Source of the DNA: Thermoplasmata archaeon
GTDB lineage: Archaea > Thermoplasmatota > Thermoplasmata > Thermoplasmatales > GCA-001856825
Assembly (NCBI GenBank): GCA_021797915.1
Contig: JAJZYT010000001.1
Span: forward strand, 16,473 to 80,472
Reading direction: 5' to 3'
Length of the DNA stretch: 64,000 nucleotides
Shown: positions 49,107 to 57,772 of the stretch, piece by piece
Numbering within the stretch: position 1 is the first letter of the stretch
How the letters are laid out: each line of letters opens with the position of its first letter
Program-made: the position numbers and the translations under genes
Notes under the pieces: model-generated
Told to the model about the DNA's origin: nothing
The model's input: only the letters and a program-made list of their open reading frames with translations
The model's database searches: none

Positions 49107-50363
49107 ATGAAACTCGCACTTGTAATGGTGCTGTTCTTAGCATTAGTGGTTGTTTTTTCAATTCCATCTGCTCACGCAAATACTCATTCCTTAGTCATAA
49201 TAAACTTCAGTTACCCCGTGGACAGCGGCGCACAGGATTATTTCCAGTCTGTACTGTCGTATGCAGTTTCACATAATGATCCTGTGATTATTGTGATGAA
49301 TACTCCTGGAGGGTACTTGACAAATGCGTTTGCAATAGTAAATTACACAATTGCTGCAGAAAAGACGATCAACATCACGACATACGTTCCGTCAGGGGAC
49401 ATGGCGGCATCGGCCGGCTCCTACATAGCACTTTCTTCCAACTACGTTTATATGGGTAATTCTAGCTTCATCGGTCCATCAAAGCCGTACATCATAGGCG
49501 GGAGTGCACTTGAAGAACAGCACGTCACAAACGCGTCTTACTCTTTCATGGAATCACTTGCCCAAACGCACGGTTGGAATCAATCAGGGGTTTATCAGAT
49601 GGTCGAAAACAATGTCGCTTATACTGCTCAGAATGCCTCAAGGATTGGACTAGTATCAGGGCTATCTGATAGCCTGGCTGGAGTGCTTCAGCAACGGGGG
49701 TACCAAAACCTTCCCCAAATTCAGTTCTATGAGAACGATGTTCAACAGCTGGAATCGTTCCTCTCGAATTCCACGGTCGCAGATTTCCTGATACTCATTG
49801 GAGCTGTCGCGATACTACTCGACATATTCCACGGATCTATAGCTCTAAGCGTGGCAGGCATTGTTGCCCTTGCGCTAGGATTCTGGGGTGTCACTCTAAT
49901 CAGCTTCCAGCCTATAGCAGTTCTGTTGATGGTACTGGGAATTGCCCTCATATTCTTGGAAATAAAACTTGGCCACGGTCTGGCAATGGTTGCAGGAGTG
50001 ATTCTTGTCATTGCAGGTGGACTGATTTTGCTCATAGGGGTCAGTTACTCCGCCAAAGGCCCAATAATTACCGGATCAAATTATGCCTTGATTGCACTGG
50101 AGGCAACGGTGCTCCCCATAGGGGCTCTCTATCTGATCGGTATCAGAAAGGCAGCGCTGAGCAAGCCTGCAAGAGTGGGCCCTCAGATCATAGTAGGGAA
50201 GAAGGGCAAGGCAATCACTGACATAGAACCTGGAAAAAAAGGAGTAGTTAATGTGTTGTCAGAAGAGTGGAGCGCAATCTCTTCTGAAGCTATAATGAAG
50301 GGAGAGGAGATTGAGGTCTTGAGTTATAGTGAAGGACTTGCAACGGTCAAGAAATCTTCTTGA
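49107..50363 (+). CDS. NfeD-type membrane serine protease homologue (long form)
   Basis: A 418-residue protein. It has a signal peptide at about 1-24 ending A-H-A, a ClpP-like domain at about 25-215 with T-P-G-G-Y and S102 in M-A-A-S-A-G-S-Y, four to five hydrophobic helices at about 225-350, and a C-terminal OB-fold at about 355-418. Pyrococcus PH1510 of this family cleaves the C-terminus of its stomatin partner with a Ser-Lys dyad. The lysine expected before S-L-A-Q appears to be Glu149 here. Sequons in the outer domain (NIT, NSS, NAS, NQS) fit an external location. A short NfeD and a stomatin follow. Confidence 0.85.
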   Translation: MKLALVMVLFLALVVVFSIPSAHANTHSLVIINFSYPVDSGAQDYFQSVLSYAVSHNDPVIIVMNTPGGYLTNAFAIVNYTIAAEKTINITTYVPSGDMAASAGSYIALSSNYVYMGNSSFIGPSKPYIIGGSALEEQHVTNASYSFMESLAQTHGWNQSGVYQMVENNVAYTAQNASRIGLVSGLSDSLAGVLQQRGYQNLPQIQFYENDVQQLESFLSNSTVADFLILIGAVAILLDIFHGSIALSVAGIVALALGFWGVTLISFQPIAVLLMVLGIALIFLEIKLGHGLAMVAGVILVIAGGLILLIGVSYSAKGPIITGSNYALIALEATVLPIGALYLIGIRKAALSKPARVGPQIIVGKKGKAITDIEPGKKGVVNVLSEEWSAISSEAIMKGEEIEVLSYSEGLATVKKSS

Positions 50364-50763
50364 CCCTGACGGTCACGTTGTCGCTCTGGACTTCGGTTAT
50401 GGTGACGAGCTCATTGTCCGAGGTATCCGAGTCGCAGACGAAGCTCCAGTCTTCATTGACGACCGTGACGGTTCCGACGACGTTTGCGGGGACTCCATTT
50501 ATGACCCTTCCGGTCTGTCCTACCAAGGTTTCGACATGAAAGTATTTCTTCGTGATTCTGTGAGAAATGGTTATCCTAAAACCAACGTAGAGTAGTAACG
50601 CTATTAGAAAAAATACGATCGAGAAAGCAAGAATGAATGTGTTGTTCATCCCTGTTGCTAAGTATTCGACCAACAGTATGATCGCAAAAATAAGAATTAT
50701 GGCAACAGGAATTACGGTCCTGAAGCCATATTTTAAGGCAAAGTCACTGGGTTCCTTTGTCAT
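50347..50763 (-). CDS. Short NfeD-like membrane protein
   Basis: A 138-residue protein with two hydrophobic helices at about 14-36 and 43-66 and a C-terminal OB-fold-like beta domain (V-G-Q-T-G-R-V-I-N-G-V-P-A-N-V-V-G-T-V-T, then V-x-V-K-K). Short NfeD proteins are encoded next to stomatins and thought to stabilise stomatin rings. It lies 8 bases downstream of the stomatin gene, so the two form one operon, and is convergent with the long NfeD gene with a 17-base overlap. Confidence 0.8.
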   Translation of the reverse strand: MTKEPSDFALKYGFRTVIPVAIILIFAIILLVEYLATGMNNTFILAFSIVFFLIALLLYVGFRITISHRITKKYFHVETLVGQTGRVINGVPANVVGTVTVVNEDWSFVCDSDTSDNELVTITEVQSDNVTVRVKKIS

Positions 50764-50771
50764 TGTTCTAC

Positions 50772-51695
50772 TTATTCTTTCTTGTTATTTGAGGCTGATG
50801 CCGCCCGAAGGGTTTCAGTGAATGGCCTGAACATTTCAGTGAATTCCATAGGTATCACGTACTTGGTCGAATTGCTCGATCCCAGAGTTTTCATCATGTC
50901 GAGATACTGGAGTGCCATCGTTTTCTGGTCTATTTCCTTGGCTGCACTGAATATCGTTGTGAGCGCCATGGCGTATCCCTCTGCCCTCAATATTGCAGAT
51001 TGCCTGTCTCCTTCAGCCCTCAGTATGTTGGATTGCTTGTCTCCCTCTGCGACTGTGATAGTTGCCTGTTTCTTTCCTTCAGCTTCTGTGACCACAGCTC
51101 TCCTTGATCTTTCAGCGCTCATCTGCATTATCATTGCATCCGATACGTTCTTTGGAGGCAGTATTTCCCTGATTTCCACGTTGGTCACTTTTACTCCCCA
51201 CCTGGTCGTTACTTCATCAAGCTTCGTCCTCAGTATTGCGTTAATGTTCTCTCTCTTTGATAGAACTTCATCAAGAATTATGTCTCCCACGACTGCCCTC
51301 AATGTAGTTGTAGCAATTCCCATCGCAGCTCCTTCAAAATTCTGTACCTGAATGACAGAGTCTGAAGCGCTGATGACCTTGAAATAAATGATGAAATCGA
51401 CGTCCACCGGTGCATTATCTTTCGTGATGCAGGTCTGATGAGGAATGGTGAGGAATCTCTCTCTAAGGTCGACCCTTACTGGAACATCAATTATCGGGTA
51501 GATGAATACTATCCCTGGTCCCTTCTGAGCAAGTGCCCTACCAAATCTGAAAACGACAATTCTCTGATATTCTCTCACTATTTTAATCGAATAAAATAAA
51601 AATGCCAGTAGAATTATCGCAACCAGAGCAATGAGGGCGTCCTCACCCACGTTAGTAGAGATTGCTAGTGCTGTTGCCATATATGGGATTATCAT
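50772..51695 (-). CDS. Stomatin/SPFH family membrane protein
   Basis: A 307-residue protein from the ATG complement at 51693-51695; the frame is open to 51776, but the upstream part overlaps the divergent promoter. It has an N-terminal helix (A-L-I-A-L-V-A-I-I-L-L-A-F-L) and then the SPFH domain: Y-Q-R-I-V-V-F-R-F-G-R, G-P-G-I-V-F-I-Y-P-I-I-D, R-E-R-F-L-T-I-P. A heptad-like Ala/Glu-rich coiled coil follows (E-A-E-G-K-K-Q-A-T-I, A-E-G-D-K-Q-S, A-E-G-D-R-Q-S). Its length and motifs are canonical. It probably forms membrane rings together with the adjacent NfeD proteins. Confidence 0.93.
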   Translation of the reverse strand: MIIPYMATALAISTNVGEDALIALVAIILLAFLFYSIKIVREYQRIVVFRFGRALAQKGPGIVFIYPIIDVPVRVDLRERFLTIPHQTCITKDNAPVDVDFIIYFKVISASDSVIQVQNFEGAAMGIATTTLRAVVGDIILDEVLSKRENINAILRTKLDEVTTRWGVKVTNVEIREILPPKNVSDAMIMQMSAERSRRAVVTEAEGKKQATITVAEGDKQSNILRAEGDRQSAILRAEGYAMALTTIFSAAKEIDQKTMALQYLDMMKTLGSSNSTKYVIPMEFTEMFRPFTETLRAASASNNKKE

Positions 51696-51792
51696 AGCAG
51701 TCCATCGATAGTTCGTATTAATGTTTTTTGAGGATTGGTCAGAGAGAGAACCAAAGTCAAAAATTATTAATATCATCTTTTCCTATCAAAAT

Positions 51793-52221
51793 ATGGCCAA
51801 GGTTGACTACAATTCTAAACCTATTGATGACAATTTCTTTGACAAGCAAGATGAGTTTCCAATCACTGGAAATCACGCTGGTCACGAGGTCAGGGCCGAA
51901 GGCAAGGAAAGGCTAGATAAGGATGGAAAAGCCTATCCAACTAAACTAGGAATCCACGGGACTAATGTAGCTGTTGACTGGGAGTCTTGTATAGCAGACG
52001 GATCCTGTATGGATGTGTGCCCTGTCAACGTTTACGAGTGGTTCCTGAATGCAGGAAACAAGGGGACGGGCAACGACAAGAAGGTTGCTGAAGGAACGGA
52101 TGAATGGAACAAGTACAGAACGGACAAGTGCGATCCAATCAGGGAGACGGACTGCATTTTCTGCAACGCTTGTGTTACTGCCTGCCCAGTAAGTGCCATT
52201 TCTGTGGCTATGAGAAAGTAA
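51793..52221 (+). CDS. zfx: Zinc-containing ferredoxin
   Basis: Soluble electron carrier for 2-oxoacid and aldehyde oxidoreductases. It is 142 residues long from the ATG at 51793, which has AAATTATTAATATC about 20-35 bases upstream. The N-terminal extension carries zinc-ligand histidines (His28, His31, His55). Cluster one is C66-I-A-D-G-S-C72-M-D-V-C76-P, where the five-residue gap is typical of a [3Fe-4S] site. Cluster two is C121-I-F-C-N-A-C-V-T-A-C131-P. This matches Thermoplasma and Sulfolobus ferredoxins. A 28-residue loop between clusters (G-N-K-G-T-G-N-D-K-K) is also typical. Confidence 0.95.
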   Translation: MAKVDYNSKPIDDNFFDKQDEFPITGNHAGHEVRAEGKERLDKDGKAYPTKLGIHGTNVAVDWESCIADGSCMDVCPVNVYEWFLNAGNKGTGNDKKVAEGTDEWNKYRTDKCDPIRETDCIFCNACVTACPVSAISVAMRK

Positions 52222-52339
52222 TACGATCGACTACCTTTCAAAATTCTGACCTATTCTATTTTATTCTTCTTCAATTCCTTTTCCTCAAGTATTTCCGTCC
52301 AGGTGAGGAAGCAGTTGCTCAGTAGCTGATCTTCCTTCT

Positions 52340-53131
52340 TCATAACAGATTCTTCTTGAAGTGCGACTCTGTTTTCTCCCAAGCATCTTCTGCAGCTTCC
52401 TTTACGTAAGCAGCCCCGTCAGTGTTTGCGAAGGCGTGTCTAGTATTCGGGTAAATCTTCAGCTCAATCTGCTTCTTGAATTTCAGAAAATTCGTTATTG
52501 CTTCCGGTATCCCAGCATTTATTCCCGGATCCTCTCCCGCATAAAGTGCCAACACTGGACCTTTCATCTTCGAGATATCATTAAGGTCCGGCGGATTTGC
52601 TCCGTAATAGACCACAGTAGCATCAAATGGAAGTTGGGTTGATATTCTATATGAGAGACCACCGCCCATGCAGAATCCAACAACGCCGTACTTTAAAGGT
52701 TTGAAATTACTCTTCAGATATTCATACGCCATTGCAAGATCCTTTGCCATTTTCAATTGTAGTTGATCTCTTCCCATCATGAGCTTGGTTATCACTTCTC
52801 TCTGTTCGGCCGTAGCTCTTTCCATCACTGCCTTTATTGATTCTGGTTCTCCCCTTTTTTCCGCAGGAATTTCGAAGAAGAGCCTCATAGCCATCGCTAT
52901 GTTCTCCTGTGTGAATAGATCGTATTCCTCCTTTCTTGAGTACAAGTGTGGAGCGATTACAAGAAATCCAAGGGAAGATAAACGCCTTGAATAATTCTTG
53001 ATGAAGTTCGTTAGACCCCATATCTCTTGGATCACGATAATAGCGCTCTTTGAATTCCGGTTCCCTACGAGAAATGACTTGACATTTGAACCATCAAAAG
53101 TTGGATATTCAATTGTTTCTCCCTCGTCCAT
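52340..53131 (-). CDS. Dienelactone hydrolase family protein
   Basis: A 263-residue alpha/beta hydrolase. It has V-I-V-I-Q-E-I-W-G-L with the family Glu that activates the nucleophile, nucleophile G-F-C-M-G-G with Cys near 153, acid in Y-A-G-E-D-P-G-I, and His in N-T-R-H-A-F-A. Between strands 3 and 5 there is an extra helical stretch (residues about 85-125) with repeated E-R-A-T-A-E-Q-R. The substrate is unknown; carboxymethylenebutenolidase is the family name but other lactones or esters are likely. Confidence 0.88.
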   Translation of the reverse strand: MDEGETIEYPTFDGSNVKSFLVGNRNSKSAIIVIQEIWGLTNFIKNYSRRLSSLGFLVIAPHLYSRKEEYDLFTQENIAMAMRLFFEIPAEKRGEPESIKAVMERATAEQREVITKLMMGRDQLQLKMAKDLAMAYEYLKSNFKPLKYGVVGFCMGGGLSYRISTQLPFDATVVYYGANPPDLNDISKMKGPVLALYAGEDPGINAGIPEAITNFLKFKKQIELKIYPNTRHAFANTDGAAYVKEAAEDAWEKTESHFKKNLL

Positions 53132-53191
53132 AGCATGACATCTGATATTTTAATTAAGGTTTTCTAAAGGGCTTGCTCGATAAGGGAGTCA

Positions 53192-53719
53192 CTACTTTTC
53201 TATCCTTCTAAACTCTTTAAAACCGAACTTAATGATTTCTTTCACATTGGAGAAGGTTTCGAGCCCTTCGATTTCACTCTCGTCTACCCACTTGCAGTCC
53301 GAGGATTCTTCATTATTCTTGAATTCAGAACTCGTCGCTTTCCCGAGATAAATCATGTCAAAGTGTTCGTGAGGTCCTTCGGAGTAGGGGACGAGTTCAT
53401 TCATTAAAACAAGAGGTTGTGGTGTACTTCTTGCAGATACGGCATCGATAGTGAAATCACTCGTAGAGAGGATTTCAAAAGAGGCACCGGTTTCTTCCTT
53501 GGATTCCCGTATGGCGCATTCTAGCGGATTCTCATTCTCCTCAATGTGACCACCTGGATAGATCCAAATTCCAAGCTTCCTGTGCTTTACTAGAAGGGCC
53601 TTCCTTCCGTTCTCATTTAAAATCAAGACTCCTGCGACGATGCATTTCTTCAATATTTCACCCAATCTCCAAAAGATACAATTGATTGTGCAAATATTTT
53701 GTTCTCTTATTCGAATCAT
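53192..53719 (-). CDS. Nudix hydrolase
   Basis: Cleaves nucleoside diphosphate-linked compounds. The Nudix box is G-G-H-I-E-E-N-E-N-P-L-E-C-A-I-R-E-S-K-E starting near residue 56 and continuing E-T-G-A, a full GX5EX7REUXEEXGU match. The frame is open for 175 residues, but the first 20-25 do not look like the family. A TTG within the stretch reading W-R-L-G-E-I-L-K-K is a likelier start, giving about 157 residues. The specific substrate is unknown. It is divergent from the intron-containing tRNA-Ser region. Confidence 0.87.
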   Translation of the reverse strand: MIRIREQNICTINCIFWRLGEILKKCIVAGVLILNENGRKALLVKHRKLGIWIYPGGHIEENENPLECAIRESKEETGASFEILSTSDFTIDAVSARSTPQPLVLMNELVPYSEGPHEHFDMIYLGKATSSEFKNNEESSDCKWVDESEIEGLETFSNVKEIIKFGFKEFRRIEK

Positions 53720-53799
53720 GAACAGTTATAATTCCACCCGCTCTAGCACTTCAACATTGCAATTGAAGGTTCATTCGAATCCCTTTTTTACGTTAAAAA

Positions 53800-53896
53800 C
53801 GCCGAGGGGGAGATTTGAACTCCCGATCTCTTGCGAGAACAAGCTATCTGTAAATCCGTTCCAGGCTTGCGCCTTCCCGGGCTGGGCCACCTCGGC
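53800..53896 (-). tRNA. tRNA-Ser (anticodon GGA) with 13-base intron
   Basis: The minus strand folds with acceptor GCCGAGG/CCTCGGC, discriminator G, a D arm with the CCCGGGAA loop, and anticodon stem CAAGC/GCTTG. A 15-base extra arm and T arm GGGAG-TTCAAAT-CTCCC follow. The anticodon loop reads CTGGAA, then 13 extra bases (plus-strand 53846-53858), then A. Removing them gives loop CTGGAAA with anticodon GGA. The intron lies between positions 37 and 38, the canonical archaeal site. The T arm and extra arm closely resemble the other tRNA-Ser here. Confidence 0.9.
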
Positions 53897-53951
53897 TGTA
53901 CTCTACCTCAAATGCACAAGGTTTATTATTATTTCCACGTTTCCAGCAACA

Positions 53952-54713
53952 ATGGAGCTTCTTGAGGGAACGACTGAAGTTCTGGATATTTTCACCAAAG
54001 AATTTGTTAGTAAGAAGGATGTCATTTTGGGTATTTCGGGGGGGATTGATTCAGCACTAGTAGGCTACATTCTGAAGAAGAACATCAGTAAGGAAAAGAT
54101 CCACCTTTACTCACTTCCTTTCGGTAAAGAGAACCGAGATGTGAAGAAGGTTTCAGATTTCCTGAAACTTCCATACGAAACTATACAGATGGACAAGGCG
54201 CTTGAGTTTTTTAAGAACACTTCTAAGGATGCAAGACTGTTGGGTAACATCAAGGCGAGACTGAGAATGACCTACCTGTACTCTGTCGCCAATAAGTACA
54301 ATGGTCTGGTAGCAGGAACTTCAAACAAAAGTGAGCTCCTCACCGGTTATTTTACAAAATTCGGTGACGGTGGTTCCGATTTTCAGATAATAGGCGACCT
54401 GTACAAGACCCAGGTATATGAGATAGCTAGAAGGTACAACTTCCCAGATTGGCTGATGACGAAGTCACCGTCAGCTGACTTGTGGGAGGGGCAGACGGAC
54501 GAGAAAGAACTGGGGATTTCTTACCAGAAATTGGACAAAATATTGGAGTGCTTGGAATACTTGAAAACACCAGAACAGTGCAAGTTCGAAGGAATCAGTA
54601 CAAAAGAGGTAAAGAGGATATACACATTGGTCCAGAGCAGTGCTCACAAGAGGGTCAATCTGTACATCCCTAAGGTGAGTTTCCGTTCTGTCGGTTCTGA
54701 TTGGATGGAATAA
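53952..54713 (+). CDS. nadE: NAD+ synthetase, ammonia-dependent
   Basis: Amidates deamido-NAD to NAD+. The protein is 253 residues from the ATG at 53952; the frame is open further upstream, but that part overlaps the tRNA gene. The PP-loop is L-G-I-S-G-G-I-D-S-A-L-V near 28-39. N-I-K-A-R-L-R-M-T-Y lies near 98, A-G-T-S-N-K-S-E-L-L-T-G-Y near 122, and K-F-G-D-G-G-S-D and K-S-P-S-A-D-L-W near 175. No glutaminase domain is present, so free ammonia is the donor. Confidence 0.95.
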   Translation: MELLEGTTEVLDIFTKEFVSKKDVILGISGGIDSALVGYILKKNISKEKIHLYSLPFGKENRDVKKVSDFLKLPYETIQMDKALEFFKNTSKDARLLGNIKARLRMTYLYSVANKYNGLVAGTSNKSELLTGYFTKFGDGGSDFQIIGDLYKTQVYEIARRYNFPDWLMTKSPSADLWEGQTDEKELGISYQKLDKILECLEYLKTPEQCKFEGISTKEVKRIYTLVQSSAHKRVNLYIPKVSFRSVGSDWME

Positions 54714-55100
54714 TCATTGCGACGGCGACTGCTTGGCGGTGTTTTGATATGCTCGTATGAGGTCGTCGAATTTTATGTATGCTATGACCATGAATAGACC
54801 AACTACGATGAATCCAAATATCAATCCCACTATCATCCAGATGAGGGTCTTTTCCTTCGCAGCAGATAGCTTTCTCTGCTCTGTCATCCTTATGATCTCC
54901 CTGCATTCGTAGAACACTACTATGTCTATAACACCAAATATTGCAGTTATTCCAAAAGTAATGATCCCTGTGATCAGGAGGATTATACCCACAATGAGTG
55001 ACAGAACCCAGGCAATCGTCAGCATGTCCTTTATCGTCGACTTCTCTGGCGCATCGAAGATTTGTTGATTCGAGCCAGCATTGTCTGGTTGATTTACCAC
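54714..55100 (-). CDS. Small membrane protein, unknown
   Basis: A 128-residue protein with a hydrophilic N-terminus of about 25 residues. Hydrophobic segments lie at about 27-47, 48-65 and 86-108, with a charged loop between the second and third (E-C-R-E-I-I-R-M-T-E-Q-R-K). The glycine-isoleucine-rich G-I-I-L-L-I-T-G-I-I-T-F-G pattern resembles DUF4064-like proteins but is not diagnostic. It is convergent with nadE with no gap. No role can be inferred. Confidence 0.65.
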   Translation of the reverse strand: MVNQPDNAGSNQQIFDAPEKSTIKDMLTIAWVLSLIVGIILLITGIITFGITAIFGVIDIVVFYECREIIRMTEQRKLSAAKEKTLIWMIVGLIFGFIVVGLFMVIAYIKFDDLIRAYQNTAKQSPSQ

Positions 55101-55149
55101 ATCTACTCAGTCAAAGAGTTGATATAAGGTTAACTACAGAACTTGAAAA

Positions 55150-55485
55150 TTACACTAACTTGAATTTGCCAGTCAGAGAGTCGATTACGGGCTCTTCGTC
55201 TGGTCCAAAACCCGCGCACGTCAGCGTGTCAGGCTCAAGTTGTGTAAGGCCAGCATCTCTAATCGGGCAGCAGCTGACTCCTATGGACCTTGCCTTGTTG
55301 ACCAGCTCCTGAAGTTCCTTCTCATCTTGGACCCATACAACTATCTTTTTTTGTCCCTCAGAAATCCACTGAGTCCTCTTCTCGGAGACTTTCATGGAAC
55401 ACTGTACAGCTGCGTGTGCGACCTGAGCAGCTATCTTGCCTTTGCCCATACCGAGGTCCTTTCTGACGGCTATGGCCATTTTCAC
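55150..55485 (-). CDS. pth2: Peptidyl-tRNA hydrolase, archaeal type (Pth2)
   Basis: Releases tRNA from dropped-off peptidyl-tRNA. The 111-residue length is exact for the family. It has V-R-K-D-L-G-M-G-K-G-K-I-A-A-Q-V-A-H-A-A near 7-26, V-V-W-V-Q-D-E-K-E-L, and D-A-G-L-T-Q-L-E-P-D-T-L-T-C-A-G-F-G-P near 77-95, all conserved. The conserved Lys, Asp and Thr of the catalytic surface are in place. It is divergent from the membrane-transglutaminase operon. Confidence 0.96.
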   Translation of the reverse strand: MKMAIAVRKDLGMGKGKIAAQVAHAAVQCSMKVSEKRTQWISEGQKKIVVWVQDEKELQELVNKARSIGVSCCPIRDAGLTQLEPDTLTCAGFGPDEEPVIDSLTGKFKLV

Positions 55486-55529
55486 TATGTCAGAAATTAT
55501 AATTACTATTTATTTTATCACCTCGGAGA

Positions 55530-56162
55530 ATGAATTTCTATCCTGCGATTCTGATACCTTTGGCGATTTTCACTCCACTGTTTTATCTGAACTGGAACAG
55601 AATCGACAAGGTAGTAGAGGAGTCGCTGTTCGGGCGTTTCCTCCTCTTCGGACTTTTACTTGGAATCGTGTACGTATTCCTATTTCTATACACCTTCTAC
55701 ACGCTCTCGAGGTACATCGATCTGATGCTTTTCTCCGTAATGCTGTTTCTTCCGTTGCTTTCGGCAGGCGAGCAGCTTTCAATACTCACCGGAAAATACA
55801 GGACAAGGAAGGATCTCATCCAGCTCTCCACCTCTCTTGGGGGTGCGTTCTCCTTTCCTGTCTCTTTTGCGATCGCCCTTGTTACCTATACATCAACGAT
55901 AAACTACATCTTCGTGGCCCTGGTGGCTCTATTTGCTTTCCTCGCTAATGTGATGTCGGCTTCACTTCTGTCCATTGGTATTGCAAAAAATAGGGTCCTG
56001 CTTTACTACAATTTTGCTTTCCTGGTTCAGATGATGTTCTCATCTTCAATATTCGTAGAATATCTATTCGGTTCTTACGCACTGATCACAATTATTCCAG
56101 AAATTGCAGTTGCAATACTATTATATATGAAATTCTTTCAAGAGAGGCTAGGGTCAAATTAG
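55530..56162 (+). CDS. Polytopic membrane protein, unknown
   Basis: A 210-residue protein with about six hydrophobic helices (roughly 3-20, 36-58, 63-82, 98-120, 122-150 and 160-200). A single charged loop, Y-R-T-R-K-D-L-I, lies near 91-98. The stop is followed at once by the ATG of the transglutaminase-like protein, so the two are probably made together. The family is not recognised. The pairing suggests a membrane partner for the secreted domain. Confidence 0.65.
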   Translation: MNFYPAILIPLAIFTPLFYLNWNRIDKVVEESLFGRFLLFGLLLGIVYVFLFLYTFYTLSRYIDLMLFSVMLFLPLLSAGEQLSILTGKYRTRKDLIQLSTSLGGAFSFPVSFAIALVTYTSTINYIFVALVALFAFLANVMSASLLSIGIAKNRVLLYYNFAFLVQMMFSSSIFVEYLFGSYALITIIPEIAVAILLYMKFFQERLGSN

Positions 56163-57275
56163 ATGGGAGCGGCAGTAAAGGGAATAGTTGTTGCAATTGC
56201 TGTAATAATGGCGTTTACAGCCGTTTACTATGTAGTTGAGGATACAAATCTACTCAACGGTGTTGTCACAACCACAACTTCTTCTTACCAAATTCCTTCC
56301 GAGATCACGACTCATTTTTCCAGAAACTTCACATTCACATCATCTTCTAGTTCGGGGGAAACTTTCACCTTTTACTTCACCCCAACCATAAACGATTCCC
56401 TTCAACAAAGTAACATTGCTATCAGCCACTCTTCCAAAGTTAATGAAACAGTCAAGAGCTCTCAAAACAGGACTTTTGTAGCTCTGCAAATAAGCCCAGG
56501 GAACTCCTATGTTAATATCTCATACAACATCAACTCTTACTCAAAAATTTGGAAAAACGATACAAATTCTTCAGGGCTGATATCTCAGATACCATCTAGT
56601 CTGAAGAATGAATATGATCATCCGGAGTACTTCAATTCTTCAGGGAGCAGTCGAGAGGTCATTAACCCTTCCTTCTTTAGGAACATCACCCTGAACCTGA
56701 CAAAGAACGACACCACTGTAGTTGAAAAGCTCAGGTCGATCTATAATTACATCGTTCAGAACTACAGGTATAACATTACCTACAATCTTGGCAATGTACC
56801 ACTCTCAGCCCAACAGGTCTATCAACTCAAGGAAGGGGATTGCGAAGAGCTTTCCTATCTGTTCGAGTCAATGAGCAGGAGCATCGGAATCCCATCTTGG
56901 ACGCAGTACGGTCTTCTCATCCAAGATACGAACGGACAGACAAGTTTGGGAGAACACGCTTGGGTGCAGACTTACATTCCCATTTCCAATGGAACGGGAA
57001 ATTTTGTGAACATTGATCTCACGGTAGAGGTAGGTGGTAAGGACCTTGGCAGGGGGTTCCTGGTCAAATTCCCATACTCTCTTGTGGAATGGACAGACAA
57101 CGGAAACTCAACCGCAATGGTTGCTTACCACACGGAGCTACTTGCCCCGTCTAATGGTATAAATATAGCCGTACAGGAGAATGACAGGGTCTATTCGTTC
57201 ACGGAGTATGGCAATATAACGATCGCACAGGCCAATCTTTTTTATCTTCCCGGGGCTTACACATCTAAAGATTAG
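56163..57275 (+). CDS. Membrane-anchored transglutaminase-like protein
   Basis: A 370-residue protein with an N-terminal hydrophobic anchor at about 5-23 and then an external part. The transglutaminase core lies at about 185-300. The catalytic Cys is in K-E-G-D-C-E-E-L-S-Y-L-F, His in G-E-H-A-W-V-Q-T-Y, and Asp in V-N-I-D-L-T-V. The region between anchor and core is very rich in N-x-S/T sequons (over ten), fitting heavy surface N-glycosylation. It may be a protease or amidase acting on surface proteins. It follows its membrane partner directly. Confidence 0.82.
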   Translation: MGAAVKGIVVAIAVIMAFTAVYYVVEDTNLLNGVVTTTTSSYQIPSEITTHFSRNFTFTSSSSSGETFTFYFTPTINDSLQQSNIAISHSSKVNETVKSSQNRTFVALQISPGNSYVNISYNINSYSKIWKNDTNSSGLISQIPSSLKNEYDHPEYFNSSGSSREVINPSFFRNITLNLTKNDTTVVEKLRSIYNYIVQNYRYNITYNLGNVPLSAQQVYQLKEGDCEELSYLFESMSRSIGIPSWTQYGLLIQDTNGQTSLGEHAWVQTYIPISNGTGNFVNIDLTVEVGGKDLGRGFLVKFPYSLVEWTDNGNSTAMVAYHTELLAPSNGINIAVQENDRVYSFTEYGNITIAQANLFYLPGAYTSKD

Positions 57276-57277
57276 GT

Positions 57278-57772
57278 ATGATGATTCCTTCCATTACGCT
57301 AAGTAAAAAGAAGATAGACCAAGTGGATGCACTCGATAAATACGAGTCTGGTCCCCTTTGGCTAATTGACGAAGATTACAAGAACGGAAGGGAGCTGAAT
57401 TTCAAGAGATATGACGAGCTGTCAGGAATATATGAGCTCTATCTGGATGCAGAAATTTCATCGGTTGATGATGTAGCGGATGCAATAACCGGCGGTGCTA
57501 CGATGGTCACGGTATCAGAAATGATGGACAGGGAAAAGCTGAGGAGAGCACTCTTCTACACAGAATCACTGATATTATACATAAGAGACAAGAGGGAGGT
57601 CGCAGACTACTTTTTTGCGAACGGAGGAAATAAAGTGTACTCTGACACATACCTGTTTGACGGAAACGCTGTGCAATTCACAAGTAAACTAAATTGTGAT
57701 CGATGCAACACCATTATCCCTATAGGAGGATTCGATGGTAGAAGAAATACGGAAGCTCCTTCTCTACCTTAA
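57278..57772 (+). CDS. HisA/HisF-like half-barrel protein
   Basis: A 164-residue protein. The stretch P-L-W-L-I-D-E-D-Y-K-N-G-R-E-L-N-F, then L-Y-L-D-A-E-I-S-S-V-D-D-V-A-D-A-I-T-G-G-A, then T-M-V-T-V-S-E resembles the middle of COG1411 HisA-like TIM barrels. Those proteins have a D-L-D-A-I-x-G strand and a D-A-G-(I/V)-x-S-x-E-D-V strand. Complete relatives have about 220-240 residues; the first one or two barrel units appear reduced or missing. It overlaps the DUF2240 gene by 38 bases. The assignment is tentative and no histidine-pathway role is claimed. Confidence 0.5.
   Translation: MMIPSITLSKKKIDQVDALDKYESGPLWLIDEDYKNGRELNFKRYDELSGIYELYLDAEISSVDDVADAITGGATMVTVSEMMDREKLRRALFYTESLILYIRDKREVADYFFANGGNKVYSDTYLFDGNAVQFTSKLNCDRCNTIIPIGGFDGRRNTEAPSLP

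Noticed and set aside
53640-53951. N-terminal extension of the NAD synthetase frame
   Set aside because: It runs antisense through the tRNA-Ser gene and adds nothing family-like.
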